Of a stretch of DNA of 64,000 nucleotides, positions 43,201 through 51,777 are shown one piece after another. Each line of letters begins with the position of its first letter. Position 1 is the first letter of the stretch. The stretch is taken from positions 20,496 through 84,495 of the forward strand of contig DDFD01000024.1 of the NCBI GenBank assembly GCA_002337005.1. Direction: 5' to 3'. A model generated the notes under the pieces. The model did no database searches, had not been told where the DNA came from, and saw nothing but the letters and a program-made list of their open reading frames with translations. Made by a program: the position numbers and the translations under genes. The DNA is from Flavobacteriales bacterium UBA1937 (GTDB lineage Bacteria > Bacteroidota > Bacteroidia > Flavobacteriales > Weeksellaceae).

Positions 43201-44199
43201 TTGAAGAAGCTTTTTGCCATATCTCTATTTTGTTTTTCGTTTTTTGCCAATGCACAAACTGGCACAAACGTTTATCAGTTTCTAAACGTTCCTATTTCTG
43301 CTAGGCAAGCAGTTTTGGGTGGTGATGCTGTTTCTGTAAGAGATTATGATGTCAATTTTTCCGCCATCAATCCTGCTCTTATGAACCTGGATATGGACAA
43401 TAGAATAGCAATTAACTACTCATCTTATTTAGCAGATTCTAAATTAGGAAGCATTAATTATGTAAAAGATTTGGAGTCTGGTCATTTTCTTTCTGTAAAT
43501 GCCAGAGTAATGGATTTTGGTAAAATACCAAGAACAGATGAAAGCGGACAAGTAAACGGAGAATTTTCTGCGATGGATGCTTCTGTAGGATTAGGCTACG
43601 CTTATCAGTTCGAGGATAATTTCACCATCGGAGCCAATGTAAACTATATCACCTCTAAAATAGACAATTTCAGTTCTGCGGCTATTTCAGCAAGTGCTGG
43701 TGTTACATATCATAATGAGCGAACCAAAGAAACACTTGCGTTGGTTTTCAGAAATTTTGGATATCAATTTCAAACTTATAATGGACTTAGAGAAAATTTA
43801 CCTTTCAGAGCAGACCTAGGTTATACCAGAATTTTACCAGAATTTCCTTTGGCTTTTACGGTGACCTATCACGATTTACAACAGTTTAATATTTCGCAAA
43901 CGTATAATGTAAACGGACAAGAAGTAGGTTTTGGGAGAAAATTTTTAGATCATCTTTCTGGTGGTGTAGAGCTTTTCCCAGAGCAAGCCTTTAACCTAAG
44001 AATGGGATATAATGTAAAACGAGGAAACGAATTGGCTGTACTAGACCAAAGAAGTTTTGCAGGATTAAGTTTCGGTTTTGGCATCAAAATATCTTCTTTT
44101 AGATTTGATTATTCGCACGTTCGTTATCATAATGCATCTAATGTAAATCAAATTGGTTTAATGCTAGATTTGGTAGAGCTGGCTGGTTATAGAAGATAA
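43201..44199 (+). CDS. porQ: type IX secretion system protein PorQ
   Basis: The 332-residue outer-membrane beta-barrel belongs to the PorV/PorQ group. PorQ is part of the attachment complex that anchors type IX cargo to the cell surface. The frame has no ATG upstream; a TTG at 43201 gives a good signal peptide (MKKLFAISLFCFSFFANAQ). The mature N-terminus TGTNVYQFLNVPISARQAVLGG is the family hallmark (here in two parts: TGTNVYQFLNV and PISARQAVLGG). cmk follows, an order also recalled in Porphyromonas. Confidence 0.92.
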   Translation: MKKLFAISLFCFSFFANAQTGTNVYQFLNVPISARQAVLGGDAVSVRDYDVNFSAINPALMNLDMDNRIAINYSSYLADSKLGSINYVKDLESGHFLSVNARVMDFGKIPRTDESGQVNGEFSAMDASVGLGYAYQFEDNFTIGANVNYITSKIDNFSSAAISASAGVTYHNERTKETLALVFRNFGYQFQTYNGLRENLPFRADLGYTRILPEFPLAFTVTYHDLQQFNISQTYNVNGQEVGFGRKFLDHLSGGVELFPEQAFNLRMGYNVKRGNELAVLDQRSFAGLSFGFGIKISSFRFDYSHVRYHNASNVNQIGLMLDLVELAGYRR

Positions 44200-44261
44200 G
44201 ACTTACTAACTTACTTTTCCAAAAATTTTCAAAATCAAAATAATTTGGCGAAATTTGTCCA

Positions 44262-44936
44262 ATGAAAAAGAAACCTGTAATTGCGATTGACGGATTTTCA
44301 TCCACCGGAAAAAGTTCTATTTCTAAAAAAATAGCCAAAAAATTAGACCTTATACATATAGATACTGGTGCGCTCTACCGTGGGATTACTTTCTTTGCTC
44401 TAGAAAACTGCCTAAATGACCAACAAGAAATTGACATAAAGTCACTTTTTTCCAAATTAAATGAAATTCATCTAGAATTTAGACCTAATCATCAAATTTT
44501 AGAATTATACCTCAATGGTAAAAACATCAATAAAGAAATCCGCGAACTAAGGGTTTCTAACAATGTAAGCATCGTAGCAAAACAACCAGAAATAAGAGAT
44601 TTTTTATTGGATTTTCAAAGAAATTTAGCTGCCAAAGGTGGTGTAATTATGGACGGAAGAGACATAGGAACGGTGATTCTACCCAATGCAGATTTTAAAT
44701 TTTTTGTAACCGCCAGCCCAGAAGAAAGAGCCAGAAGAAGACATCTAGAACTGCAAAATGCCGGTACAGAAGCATCTTATGAAGAGGTATTCCAAAACTT
44801 AATTACAAGAGACAAAATAGACAGCGAAAGAGACGTAGCTCCACTGAAGCAGGCAGATGATGCTATTTTAATAGATAATACCTTTCTAAATAAAGAAGAA
44901 ACTATAGCACTGATATTATCATACATTGAAAAATAA
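44262..44936 (+). CDS. cmk: cytidylate kinase
   Basis: The 224-residue NMP kinase phosphorylates CMP and dCMP. The P-loop is GFSSTGKSSISKK, then IDTGALYRGITF, the MDGRDIGTVILP motif, and the lid/Arg region SPEERARRRHLE. Length and order match type I Cmk. It is 62 nt after porQ and is probably in the same transcript. Confidence 0.95.
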   Translation: MKKKPVIAIDGFSSTGKSSISKKIAKKLDLIHIDTGALYRGITFFALENCLNDQQEIDIKSLFSKLNEIHLEFRPNHQILELYLNGKNINKEIRELRVSNNVSIVAKQPEIRDFLLDFQRNLAAKGGVIMDGRDIGTVILPNADFKFFVTASPEERARRRHLELQNAGTEASYEEVFQNLITRDKIDSERDVAPLKQADDAILIDNTFLNKEETIALILSYIEK

Positions 44937-44956
44937 TCGATAGATTTAATTCATAG

Positions 44957-45147
44957 AGCCTGTTTAAATTTTATTACAATTATTTTTTATAACTATTTTA
45001 AGAAGGATTTTTTGCTTTTTAATTGCAGATTTATCGGGATAAATCAAAAATAAAAAGTGAAAAATAGGCTTAAAAGAGCAAAAAAATAATGTAAAGATAA
45101 TTTTTAAGAGTCATAAACTTTTTTTTTCGATAAAATTTAAACAGGCT
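44957..45147. repeat. MITE-like element with perfect 18-bp terminal inverted repeats
   Basis: AGCCTGTTTAAATTTTAT (44957-44974) is the exact reverse complement of 45130-45147. The 191-bp interior is AT-rich and non-coding. The flanks CATAG and TATAG share ATAG, a possible short target duplication that is offset by one base. It fills most of the 322-bp gap between cmk and the YtxH gene. Confidence 0.72.
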
Positions 45148-45183
45148 TATAGTATATTTAACAAAAATTTGTGATTTTTTGTT

Positions 45184-45191
45184 TAAATTTG
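45184..45191 (+). promoter_or_regulatory. -7 element of the YtxH gene
   Basis: TAAATTTG matches TAnnTTTG, 67 nt before the ATG and just outside the MITE-like element. No TTG lies at the ideal spacing. Confidence 0.4.
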
Positions 45192-45258
45192 GTACAAAAC
45201 TTGTGACAGCTGTATTGTCATAACTAATCATTCATATTAACACTTAAATCTAAACAAA

Positions 45259-45603
45259 ATGGCAAAAGAAAAAAATACAGCAGCCGTATTAGCAGGAATT
45301 TTAGCTGGAGCAGCTGCAGGTCTAGTTCTAGGAGTACTTTTCGCTCCGGAAGAAGGTAAAGAAACCAGAAAAAAATTAAAATCTAAAGCTAATGACCTAA
45401 AAGATCAAGCATTAGATGAATACGAAAAAGTATCAGAAAAAGTAAAATCAGAATATGGTACTCTTTCTGAAAAAGCTAAAGAAAATATAGAAAAAGTAGT
45501 TTCTAGCGTAAAAGAAAACTTCGAAAAGTATAAATCTACAGCAGCTAGCAAAGCTTCTGATGTAGCACACGAAGTAGAAACTGAGCTTGATGCTTTGAAA
45601 TAA
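45259..45603 (+). CDS. YtxH-domain protein
   Basis: The 114-residue protein has an N-terminal Gly/Ala-rich membrane segment (AAVLAGILAGAAAGLVLGVLF), then the APEEGKETRKKLK motif of the YtxH family. A long Lys/Glu amphipathic coil fills the rest. The family is often stress-induced; its molecular role is unknown. It has its own terminator and heads a run of four plus-strand envelope-type genes. Confidence 0.88.
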   Translation: MAKEKNTAAVLAGILAGAAAGLVLGVLFAPEEGKETRKKLKSKANDLKDQALDEYEKVSEKVKSEYGTLSEKAKENIEKVVSSVKENFEKYKSTAASKASDVAHEVETELDALK

Positions 45604-45626
45604 ATAAAATTTTCAAAAAATCCTAT

Positions 45627-45657
45627 AAAGGAACTTAGTAGTAAGTTCCTTTTTTTG
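45627..45657 (+). terminator. terminator after the YtxH gene
   Basis: AAAGGAACTTA pairs with TAAGTTCCTTT around a GTAG loop, followed by a T run. It lies 24 nt after the stop. Confidence 0.85.
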
Positions 45658-45684
45658 TAATTTTAAATCAAATTAAAATAGGCA

Positions 45685-45996
45685 ATGGTTAAAATACTGA
45701 AAGATTACATAGAAAACCACGTAGAACTCCTAAGATTGGATGCTACGGAGAAAACCTTAAAAATAATTGGGGTTTCTGTTCCACTTTTGATGATGACCAT
45801 TATGGGCAGCTTTTTCATCATTTTGTTAAACATAGGTTTAGCTCTTATGATTGGAAAATGGATAGACAGCTATGCGCTAGGTTTTTTTATCCTTTCAGGG
45901 TTTTATCTTCTTCTAATGATATTGGCTTATTTCTTTAGAAATAATATTAAAGATGCTATTACAGACAAGGCAATTGAAGCTTTTTTTAATGATTAA
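45685..45996 (+). CDS. small membrane protein, holin-X/DUF1469-like
   Basis: The 103-residue protein has a short basic/acidic N-terminus (HVELLRLDATEK). Two membrane hairpin segments follow (IIGVSVPLLMMTIMGSFFI and ALGFFILSGFYLLLMILAYFF). This is the layout of the phage-holin-like superfamily often found beside YtxH proteins in Bacteroidota. It is not itself a phage gene here. It is 11 nt from the next gene. Confidence 0.8.
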   Translation: MVKILKDYIENHVELLRLDATEKTLKIIGVSVPLLMMTIMGSFFIILLNIGLALMIGKWIDSYALGFFILSGFYLLLMILAYFFRNNIKDAITDKAIEAFFND

Positions 45997-46007
45997 AATC
46001 CTTTGAA

Positions 46008-46511
46008 ATGAAAAATCTATCAGACCTAAAAAAAAGAAAAGAATTGCTAAAACAAAATATAGCAGACATAGAAGACAAACTGTCTTTTGATAATCCTAAA
46101 GAAAGTTTGAGTGCCATAACCAATGGTATTACAGACCAGTTTTTGGCAGATAAAATAGACGAAGAAGGAAACCATCAATTATCCTTAAAAACTGGTGAAA
46201 TTCTAAGTTTTGTAACGGGCGGTGCTTCTGATAATTTTGTAAAAACCAAGATTAATGAATTTGGTGAACAAAAATTAGGCATTAATACCCAAAATGTGAT
46301 AGGCAGTGTAGCAGAAAATGCCATAAAACTAGGTGTAGCTACCATAGTGACCAATTATGCTAAAAAAAATCTGTATCATTCTGACTGGAAGAAAAAAGCA
46401 ATAGGAATTGGGTTAATTTATCTAGCACCATATGTCCTAAAATATGCCAGAGAAAAACTAGATGATTATCAAAAACAGGAAACCTTGAAAAGTCTGAATA
46501 AAGTTATTTAA
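46008..46511 (+). CDS. conserved-looking protein of unknown function
   Basis: The 167-residue protein starts with a coiled segment (DLKKRKELLKQNIADIEDKL). A soluble middle follows, with two similar lines: LSLKTGEILSFVTGGASDNFV and LGINTQNVIGSVAENAIKLG. These suggest an internal duplication. A C-terminal hydrophobic helix (KAIGIGLIYLAPYVL) precedes a basic tail. No family was recognised. It sits 3 nt before mscS and 11 nt after the holin-like gene, so it probably works with them at the inner membrane. Confidence 0.7.
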   Translation: MKNLSDLKKRKELLKQNIADIEDKLSFDNPKESLSAITNGITDQFLADKIDEEGNHQLSLKTGEILSFVTGGASDNFVKTKINEFGEQKLGINTQNVIGSVAENAIKLGVATIVTNYAKKNLYHSDWKKKAIGIGLIYLAPYVLKYAREKLDDYQKQETLKSLNKVI

Positions 46512-46514
46512 AAA

Positions 46515-47339
46515 ATGAAGCAAGAATTTATAATTTTCAGCAATCAATTAGAACACATTTGGATAAGTTTTTTACACAAAATCCCAGCCATTATTGTCGC
46601 ATTATTAGTAATGGCAATTGGAATTTTCGTGATTAAATTCACCTCTGGATACGCCAGAAAAACCATTCACGAAAAGGCAAAAGATTCTATTGTTACTACA
46701 TTTTTGGTTAATATTATTTCTATAGTTCTTACTTTGTTTTTGGCGTCCATCAGTTTAGGAATTCTAGGTTTTGGCAATATTACCGATAAAATCTTGGCAG
46801 GTACTGCCATCACCACTTTTATTGTGGGATTTGCATTAAAAGATATTGGCGAAAATTTTCTTGCAGGAATTTTAATGGCATTTAGAAGACCTTTTAAAAT
46901 AGGAGATTTAATAGAAGTACAGAAAATAAGAGGAAAGGTAAAAGAACTCTCTTTGAGAGAAACCAACATACAGACACTAGACGGAAAAGACGTTTTTATC
47001 CCAAATTCTATTATTCTTAAAAACCCTTTAGAAAACTACACTTATCATCAATTGCTAAGAAGCGAATTTCTATTGACTCTGAAAATAGAAGATGATGTAG
47101 AAAAAATTATGGTAGATGTTTTGAAAATTGTAAATACTTTCGAAGAGGTAGAAAAATCACCCAAGGCATCCATTACCATCGCAGATTTCGAGGACAACAA
47201 AGTGAAAATAAGATGTTCTTATTGGTTTAAAACCACAGATGTTACCGCACCTGGTGGTGGATTAAGGTCGGAAATTCTAAGAAAAGTTTTGGTCTATATA
47301 AAATCAAATAATATTACCATTCCGCCTGCTACAACTTAA
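46515..47339 (+). CDS. MscS family mechanosensitive channel
   Basis: The 274-residue channel releases solutes on osmotic downshock. Three membrane segments (residues 18-115) end in the pore helix (AGTAITTFIVGFALKDIGENFLAG). The MscS beta domain follows (RRPFKIGDLIEVQKIRGKVKEL, in two parts, then PNSIILKNPLENYT). The C-terminal alpha/beta part is complete. It closes the four-gene cluster and converges on the diacylglycerol-kinase-like gene. Confidence 0.92.
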   Translation: MKQEFIIFSNQLEHIWISFLHKIPAIIVALLVMAIGIFVIKFTSGYARKTIHEKAKDSIVTTFLVNIISIVLTLFLASISLGILGFGNITDKILAGTAITTFIVGFALKDIGENFLAGILMAFRRPFKIGDLIEVQKIRGKVKELSLRETNIQTLDGKDVFIPNSIILKNPLENYTYHQLLRSEFLLTLKIEDDVEKIMVDVLKIVNTFEEVEKSPKASITIADFEDNKVKIRCSYWFKTTDVTAPGGGLRSEILRKVLVYIKSNNITIPPATT

Positions 47340-47359
47340 TTTCGTATAAAAAAGCAGAT

Positions 47360-48289
47360 TTATTTCAAAAAACTGATTTTTTTCGCCAAACATTCTAGTT
47401 CTATTGGTGCAAATCCTACAAATTCTCCATCCATATCTATGGTCATTTTTCTATGGTCTGCACTTTCTATAAAAACTTTTTTTGCTTCGGTATAAGAAAC
47501 TTGCGGATGTTTAATTTTTAAACATTTTTTAGCAGTACCTATATTCAGAAAGTAATCAAGCAAACTTACATTCCCTATATTGGTAATAGAAAATTGACCA
47601 TCATCTATTACTGCATGCGGAGCAATTCCTATGGCATTCCCAAAATATTTTCCGTTGGCAATTACAAAATTTAGAATTTTACCTTGATAGAAAGCTTTGT
47701 CTATAGTAATCTGCACTTTATTTTTCTTAAAAGTAGCCATCACATAAAGAATAGATGCCATATAATTAAATTTCGGGGAGAAATATCTTGGCATTTTTTC
47801 TTTCTTAATCACCACTTCGCCACCAATTCCTACATCGGTAATATTGATAAAAAATCTTTCTGTAGATTCTTCTTTTTCGTCAAAAAACCTAGCAAAGCCT
47901 ACATCTACCATTTCAGATTGATGGTTTATGATATTTTGTTTTAGCTTTTTAAGGCTAGAATCTTCTATATTCCTTGCAAAATCATTACCACTACCTGCTG
48001 GATAAATACCTATTTTAATTTCAGAAATTTTTTGCCAATCATAAGAATTTTCAGTCTTAAAACTATTGATTACTCCATTAATCATTTCGTTTAAAGTGCC
48101 ATCTCCGCCTACAGCAATCAAATAATTAAATCCTTCCGAAATGGCTTTTTGAGGCAATGTAAGAAAATGACCATGATATTCTGAAATAAAAAATTGATAG
48201 TCTAAATCAATAAACTGATGTTGCAGTTCTATTTCTATATTTCTGAAATTTCTAATTTTTGGATTAATAAAAAAGGCGATTTTCTGCAT
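47360..48289 (-). CDS. diacylglycerol kinase/YegS-like lipid kinase
   Basis: The 309-residue protein has the DAGK catalytic motif YLIAVGGDGTLNEMINGV, then GIYPAGSGNDFARNI. The C-terminal beta-sandwich (residues 170-300) ends in a typical IDMDGEF motif. It phosphorylates a lipid such as diacylglycerol, sphingosine-like bases or undecaprenol; which one cannot be told. It is a single gene between convergent mscS and the SpoU methyltransferase. Confidence 0.92.
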   Translation of the reverse strand: MQKIAFFINPKIRNFRNIEIELQHQFIDLDYQFFISEYHGHFLTLPQKAISEGFNYLIAVGGDGTLNEMINGVINSFKTENSYDWQKISEIKIGIYPAGSGNDFARNIEDSSLKKLKQNIINHQSEMVDVGFARFFDEKEESTERFFINITDVGIGGEVVIKKEKMPRYFSPKFNYMASILYVMATFKKNKVQITIDKAFYQGKILNFVIANGKYFGNAIGIAPHAVIDDGQFSITNIGNVSLLDYFLNIGTAKKCLKIKHPQVSYTEAKKVFIESADHRKMTIDMDGEFVGFAPIELECLAKKISFLK

Positions 48290-48397
48290 CGAAATGTAAG
48301 CTGTGATTAAAATGATTTTTGAGATTCTATTTTCTTAATTTTTACAAAAAATTAAAGATAATAATTTTAGTTTAATCAAAAATAACTACCTACTACT

Positions 48398-49126
48398 TTA
48401 CATTTTAGAGAAAATTTGTCCTAGAATAATGCCTGTAGCCATAGAAACATTGAGACTTTCCGTAGATTTATTTTTACCAAAACGAGGAATGGTGATATTT
48501 TTGGAAACCAATTTTTCTACATTTGGGCGCATTCCATTACCCTCATTTCCTAGAATTAGATTAAATTTTTCGGGAAAATCAAATTGATAGATATTTTCGC
48601 CTATCATATCTGTACCAATATTTACTGCTTTATCTTGGTTCAAAAATTCTTCTAAATCTGTATAAATTACATTTACTCTAGCAAAAGAACCTTTGGTAGA
48701 TTGTATCACTTTCGGATTGTAGAGGTCAACAGTGTCTTGGCTGCAAATAACTTGTTCTATCCCAAACCAATCGCAAAGCCTAATAATAGTACCTAGATTG
48801 CCCGGATCTTGTATTCCGTCTAAGATAATTTGGATGTTTTGTTGAGACAAAAGCTCTGTTTTTGGCATTTCTACTACCGCTACAGAATCCTTCGGAGTTT
48901 GCAGAAAACTAATTTTTTTTAAATCACGTTCTGTAATAAGATGAGATTCAGCATTAAGAAATGATAACTCAGAAGGTTGAGTACTATAAATTTCTTTAAT
49001 TTTATACGAAGAATTTTTGAGTTCTGAGATGATTTTATTACCTTCAACCAAAAACAAATTGTATTTTTGTCTGAATTTCTTTTTGTCTAAAGACTGAAAA
49101 ACTTTTATTTTATGAGCAGTAAGCAT
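48398..49126 (-). CDS. SpoU/TrmH family RNA 2'-O-methyltransferase
   Basis: The 242-residue protein has an N-terminal substrate-binding domain (residues 1-80). The SPOUT knot domain follows: IILDGIQDPGNLGTIIRLCDWFG (motif 1, in two parts), LILGNEGNGMRPNVEKLV (motif 2) and IPRFGKNKSTESLNVSMATGI (motif 3, in two parts). The start at 49126 was chosen over 49153 as the family-like N-terminus MLTAHKIKVFQS. The start lies 15 nt inside tamL, which runs the other way. The exact rRNA or tRNA target is unknown. Confidence 0.9.
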   Translation of the reverse strand: MLTAHKIKVFQSLDKKKFRQKYNLFLVEGNKIISELKNSSYKIKEIYSTQPSELSFLNAESHLITERDLKKISFLQTPKDSVAVVEMPKTELLSQQNIQIILDGIQDPGNLGTIIRLCDWFGIEQVICSQDTVDLYNPKVIQSTKGSFARVNVIYTDLEEFLNQDKAVNIGTDMIGENIYQFDFPEKFNLILGNEGNGMRPNVEKLVSKNITIPRFGKNKSTESLNVSMATGIILGQIFSKM

Positions 49127-51688
49127 TTTCCGAAATATTTTCAAAAATACCACATATTTTTTTCTTTCGCAATTTTGCTAATGGTTTTGTATGCGTGCAG
49201 CACCACCAAGAAGGTTCCAAAAGGGCAATATCTGCTAACCAAAAATCATTTTGAGTACAAAGATGATCATGAATACAAAGACGAAATTCCTAATTTTGCG
49301 GCACAAAAGCCCAATAAAAAAGACTTGCTCATTATCCCAACCAGATTACTTATCTATAATCTTGCCAACCCGAAATATGATAGTATTGTTTCAGAATACA
49401 TGACTTTTCCTAGCACGATGAGAACTCAAAAACTTAGAGATTCTCTTTTCATTAAATACAAGCATCCAGAATTTGTAGGCAAAAGTATTTTCTGGAGTAA
49501 ATTGTTTCACACGCTAGGAAAACCACCCGTTATTCTAGATGAAGGTAAAACTGCAAGCAGCGCAGAAAAAATGAGACAATTTTTGGTATTCAAAGGGTAT
49601 TGGGATGCTGGTGTAGATTACGCTACCAAAAAAGATTCCGCTACTAAAAAAGCACAAAACATTTATAAAATCACTTATAAAGACCCTACTTTTATCAAAG
49701 ATTATACTTATAAAATTCCTTATGATAATATTAGAACTTTGTATGAAGGTAATCTAAAAGACAGTTATGTAAAATCTGGCAAAATCTTAAACCAAACCAA
49801 TCTAGAAAATGAGGTAAAAAGAATTACCGAACAGATGCAAGAAAATGGTTACTATACTTTCAATAAAGATGGTGGAGAAATCTTTTTTACGGCAGATACA
49901 CTAACTTCTAGAAAACAAGTACCACTTACTATACAAATTCAAAAAGACTCCATCAATTCTCCCTATAAAAAATATACCATAGGAGATGTAGATGTAGAAT
50001 ATGTAAGCAAAATAACCGACAAAACAACCAAAGACACTCTTTACAGAGGAATAAACATTAAAAGAATAGACGAACAATACAAAGTAAAAACCCTTTGGAG
50101 ACCAATCACGTTAAAAAAAGGGGAAATCTATTTCCAAAAAAATCTAGACCTTACCAAAAGAAATATTATCGCAATGAACAACTTTAGCATTGCTGATTAC
50201 AGAGAAACCATCAATCCGAATGATACGGTAATTAATGTAAAATATAGGCTTATTCCTTTGCCAAAATATAATTTCAAAACAGCTTTTGATGTACATTATT
50301 CTCAAATTTTGAATTTTGGTTTTTCACCATCAGCAGAGTTAACAGCGCGAAATATTTTTGGTGGCGCAGAAAACCTTACCACAAGTATTTCTGGAACTTT
50401 CGGAACGGTATATACCCAAAAAAATCCTAATGCATTTCTTAATGCTTCAGAATTTTCTTTGCAATTTGGACTTAATTTCCCTAGACTCTTACTTCCTTTT
50501 AATACAGAAAATTTTGTTCCAAACAAATATTCACCAGTATCCACAATTAGTTTAGGAGTTTCTGCTCAAAATAATATTGGGATGGACAGAAGAATCTTCA
50601 ATGCTGGTTTTAATTATTTTGTAAACATAGGTGATAGAGTAACCCATAAATTATCTCTTTTTAATACACAGCTCAGCATTACTAGAAATAAAAGCGCCTA
50701 TTATGATTATTTTCCTGCGGATTATGAATTATGGAAACAAGTTTCTGATAAATACTTTGTCTATAATCCAAGTGTAGGGTCACAATATGATAATGGAAAT
50801 GGAACCTTAAGCAAAGATGATGTTACTAATATTATTTTAGCTGATAATAACTATATTAATTCATTAGCTACTGAAGAAGAACAACAAATTTTTCTTAATT
50901 ATTTACAAGTTCTTTACAAAAAAGAAAGAATTACTCAAAATGTATTAATCAACTCATTATTCTATAATTTCACTTACAACGAAATTGGCAAAAAAGACTA
51001 CAAAAATCCATTTTTCTTTGACGGAAAGATAGAATTAGCAGGCAATCTATTAAGTTTATTAAGTAAAAAAAATATAACTTCTAATAATTTAAGTGTCAAC
51101 AGCAGACAGATTTTTGGGATTCCTATTTCTCAGTTTGTGAAATTTGATGTAGATATTAGAAAATATTTTACCTTTTCTAACAAGCATCAATTTATCATAA
51201 GACAAGTAGCAGGTGTAGGAATTCCGTACGGAAATTCTTCAAATATGCCATTCGTAAGGTCATATTTTAGTGGAGGTAGCAATGATGTAAGAGCTTGGAT
51301 TGCATTTGGTGGTTTAGGACCTGCAGATTCTGATGTAGATAAAAGAGTAAGAGCATATATGATGGGCAACGTAAAACTTACCACCAATATAGAATACAGA
51401 TTTCCTATCAATAATATGTTCGAAGGTGCAGTATTTACAGATGCTGGGAATATTTGGAGTCTTAAAGATACAGGAATTGGAGATGAATTCAAATTTAAAA
51501 AATTTATTTCTCAAATGGGATTAGGTAGTGGCCTTGGATTAAGAATTCACGTAGCCTACATTACAGTGAGACTAGATTTAGCTTATAAACTGCACGATCC
51601 TAATAATGCAAAAGGTGAAAGATGGGTAATAGATAAAATACAACCACTGAAACCAACCTTTAATTTTTCTATTGGTTATCCTTTTTAA
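49112..51688 (+). CDS. tamL: TamL, lipoprotein TamA-like Omp85 protein
   Basis: The 858-residue protein starts with a membrane segment and lipobox (LMVLYACS, Cys29). POTRA-like repeats follow (residues 100-385), then a 16-strand Omp85 barrel with GRR-like GGSNDVRAW and the conserved VAYITVRLDLAYKL near the end. The lipid anchor marks the Bacteroidota TamL variant of TamA, which helps insert outer-membrane proteins. It reads away from the SpoU methyltransferase with overlapping 5' ends. No tamB gene is next to it. Confidence 0.9.
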   Translation: MSSKHFPKYFQKYHIFFSFAILLMVLYACSTTKKVPKGQYLLTKNHFEYKDDHEYKDEIPNFAAQKPNKKDLLIIPTRLLIYNLANPKYDSIVSEYMTFPSTMRTQKLRDSLFIKYKHPEFVGKSIFWSKLFHTLGKPPVILDEGKTASSAEKMRQFLVFKGYWDAGVDYATKKDSATKKAQNIYKITYKDPTFIKDYTYKIPYDNIRTLYEGNLKDSYVKSGKILNQTNLENEVKRITEQMQENGYYTFNKDGGEIFFTADTLTSRKQVPLTIQIQKDSINSPYKKYTIGDVDVEYVSKITDKTTKDTLYRGINIKRIDEQYKVKTLWRPITLKKGEIYFQKNLDLTKRNIIAMNNFSIADYRETINPNDTVINVKYRLIPLPKYNFKTAFDVHYSQILNFGFSPSAELTARNIFGGAENLTTSISGTFGTVYTQKNPNAFLNASEFSLQFGLNFPRLLLPFNTENFVPNKYSPVSTISLGVSAQNNIGMDRRIFNAGFNYFVNIGDRVTHKLSLFNTQLSITRNKSAYYDYFPADYELWKQVSDKYFVYNPSVGSQYDNGNGTLSKDDVTNIILADNNYINSLATEEEQQIFLNYLQVLYKKERITQNVLINSLFYNFTYNEIGKKDYKNPFFFDGKIELAGNLLSLLSKKNITSNNLSVNSRQIFGIPISQFVKFDVDIRKYFTFSNKHQFIIRQVAGVGIPYGNSSNMPFVRSYFSGGSNDVRAWIAFGGLGPADSDVDKRVRAYMMGNVKLTTNIEYRFPINNMFEGAVFTDAGNIWSLKDTGIGDEFKFKKFISQMGLGSGLGLRIHVAYITVRLDLAYKLHDPNNAKGERWVIDKIQPLKPTFNFSIGYPF

Positions 51689-51777
51689 TCAAATTTTTAT
51701 GAAATCGTCATGATTTGAAAACGCCAACGAAGATTGAGCGATTGCATTTGACCATAAAAAAACAATAAAATCTACAT

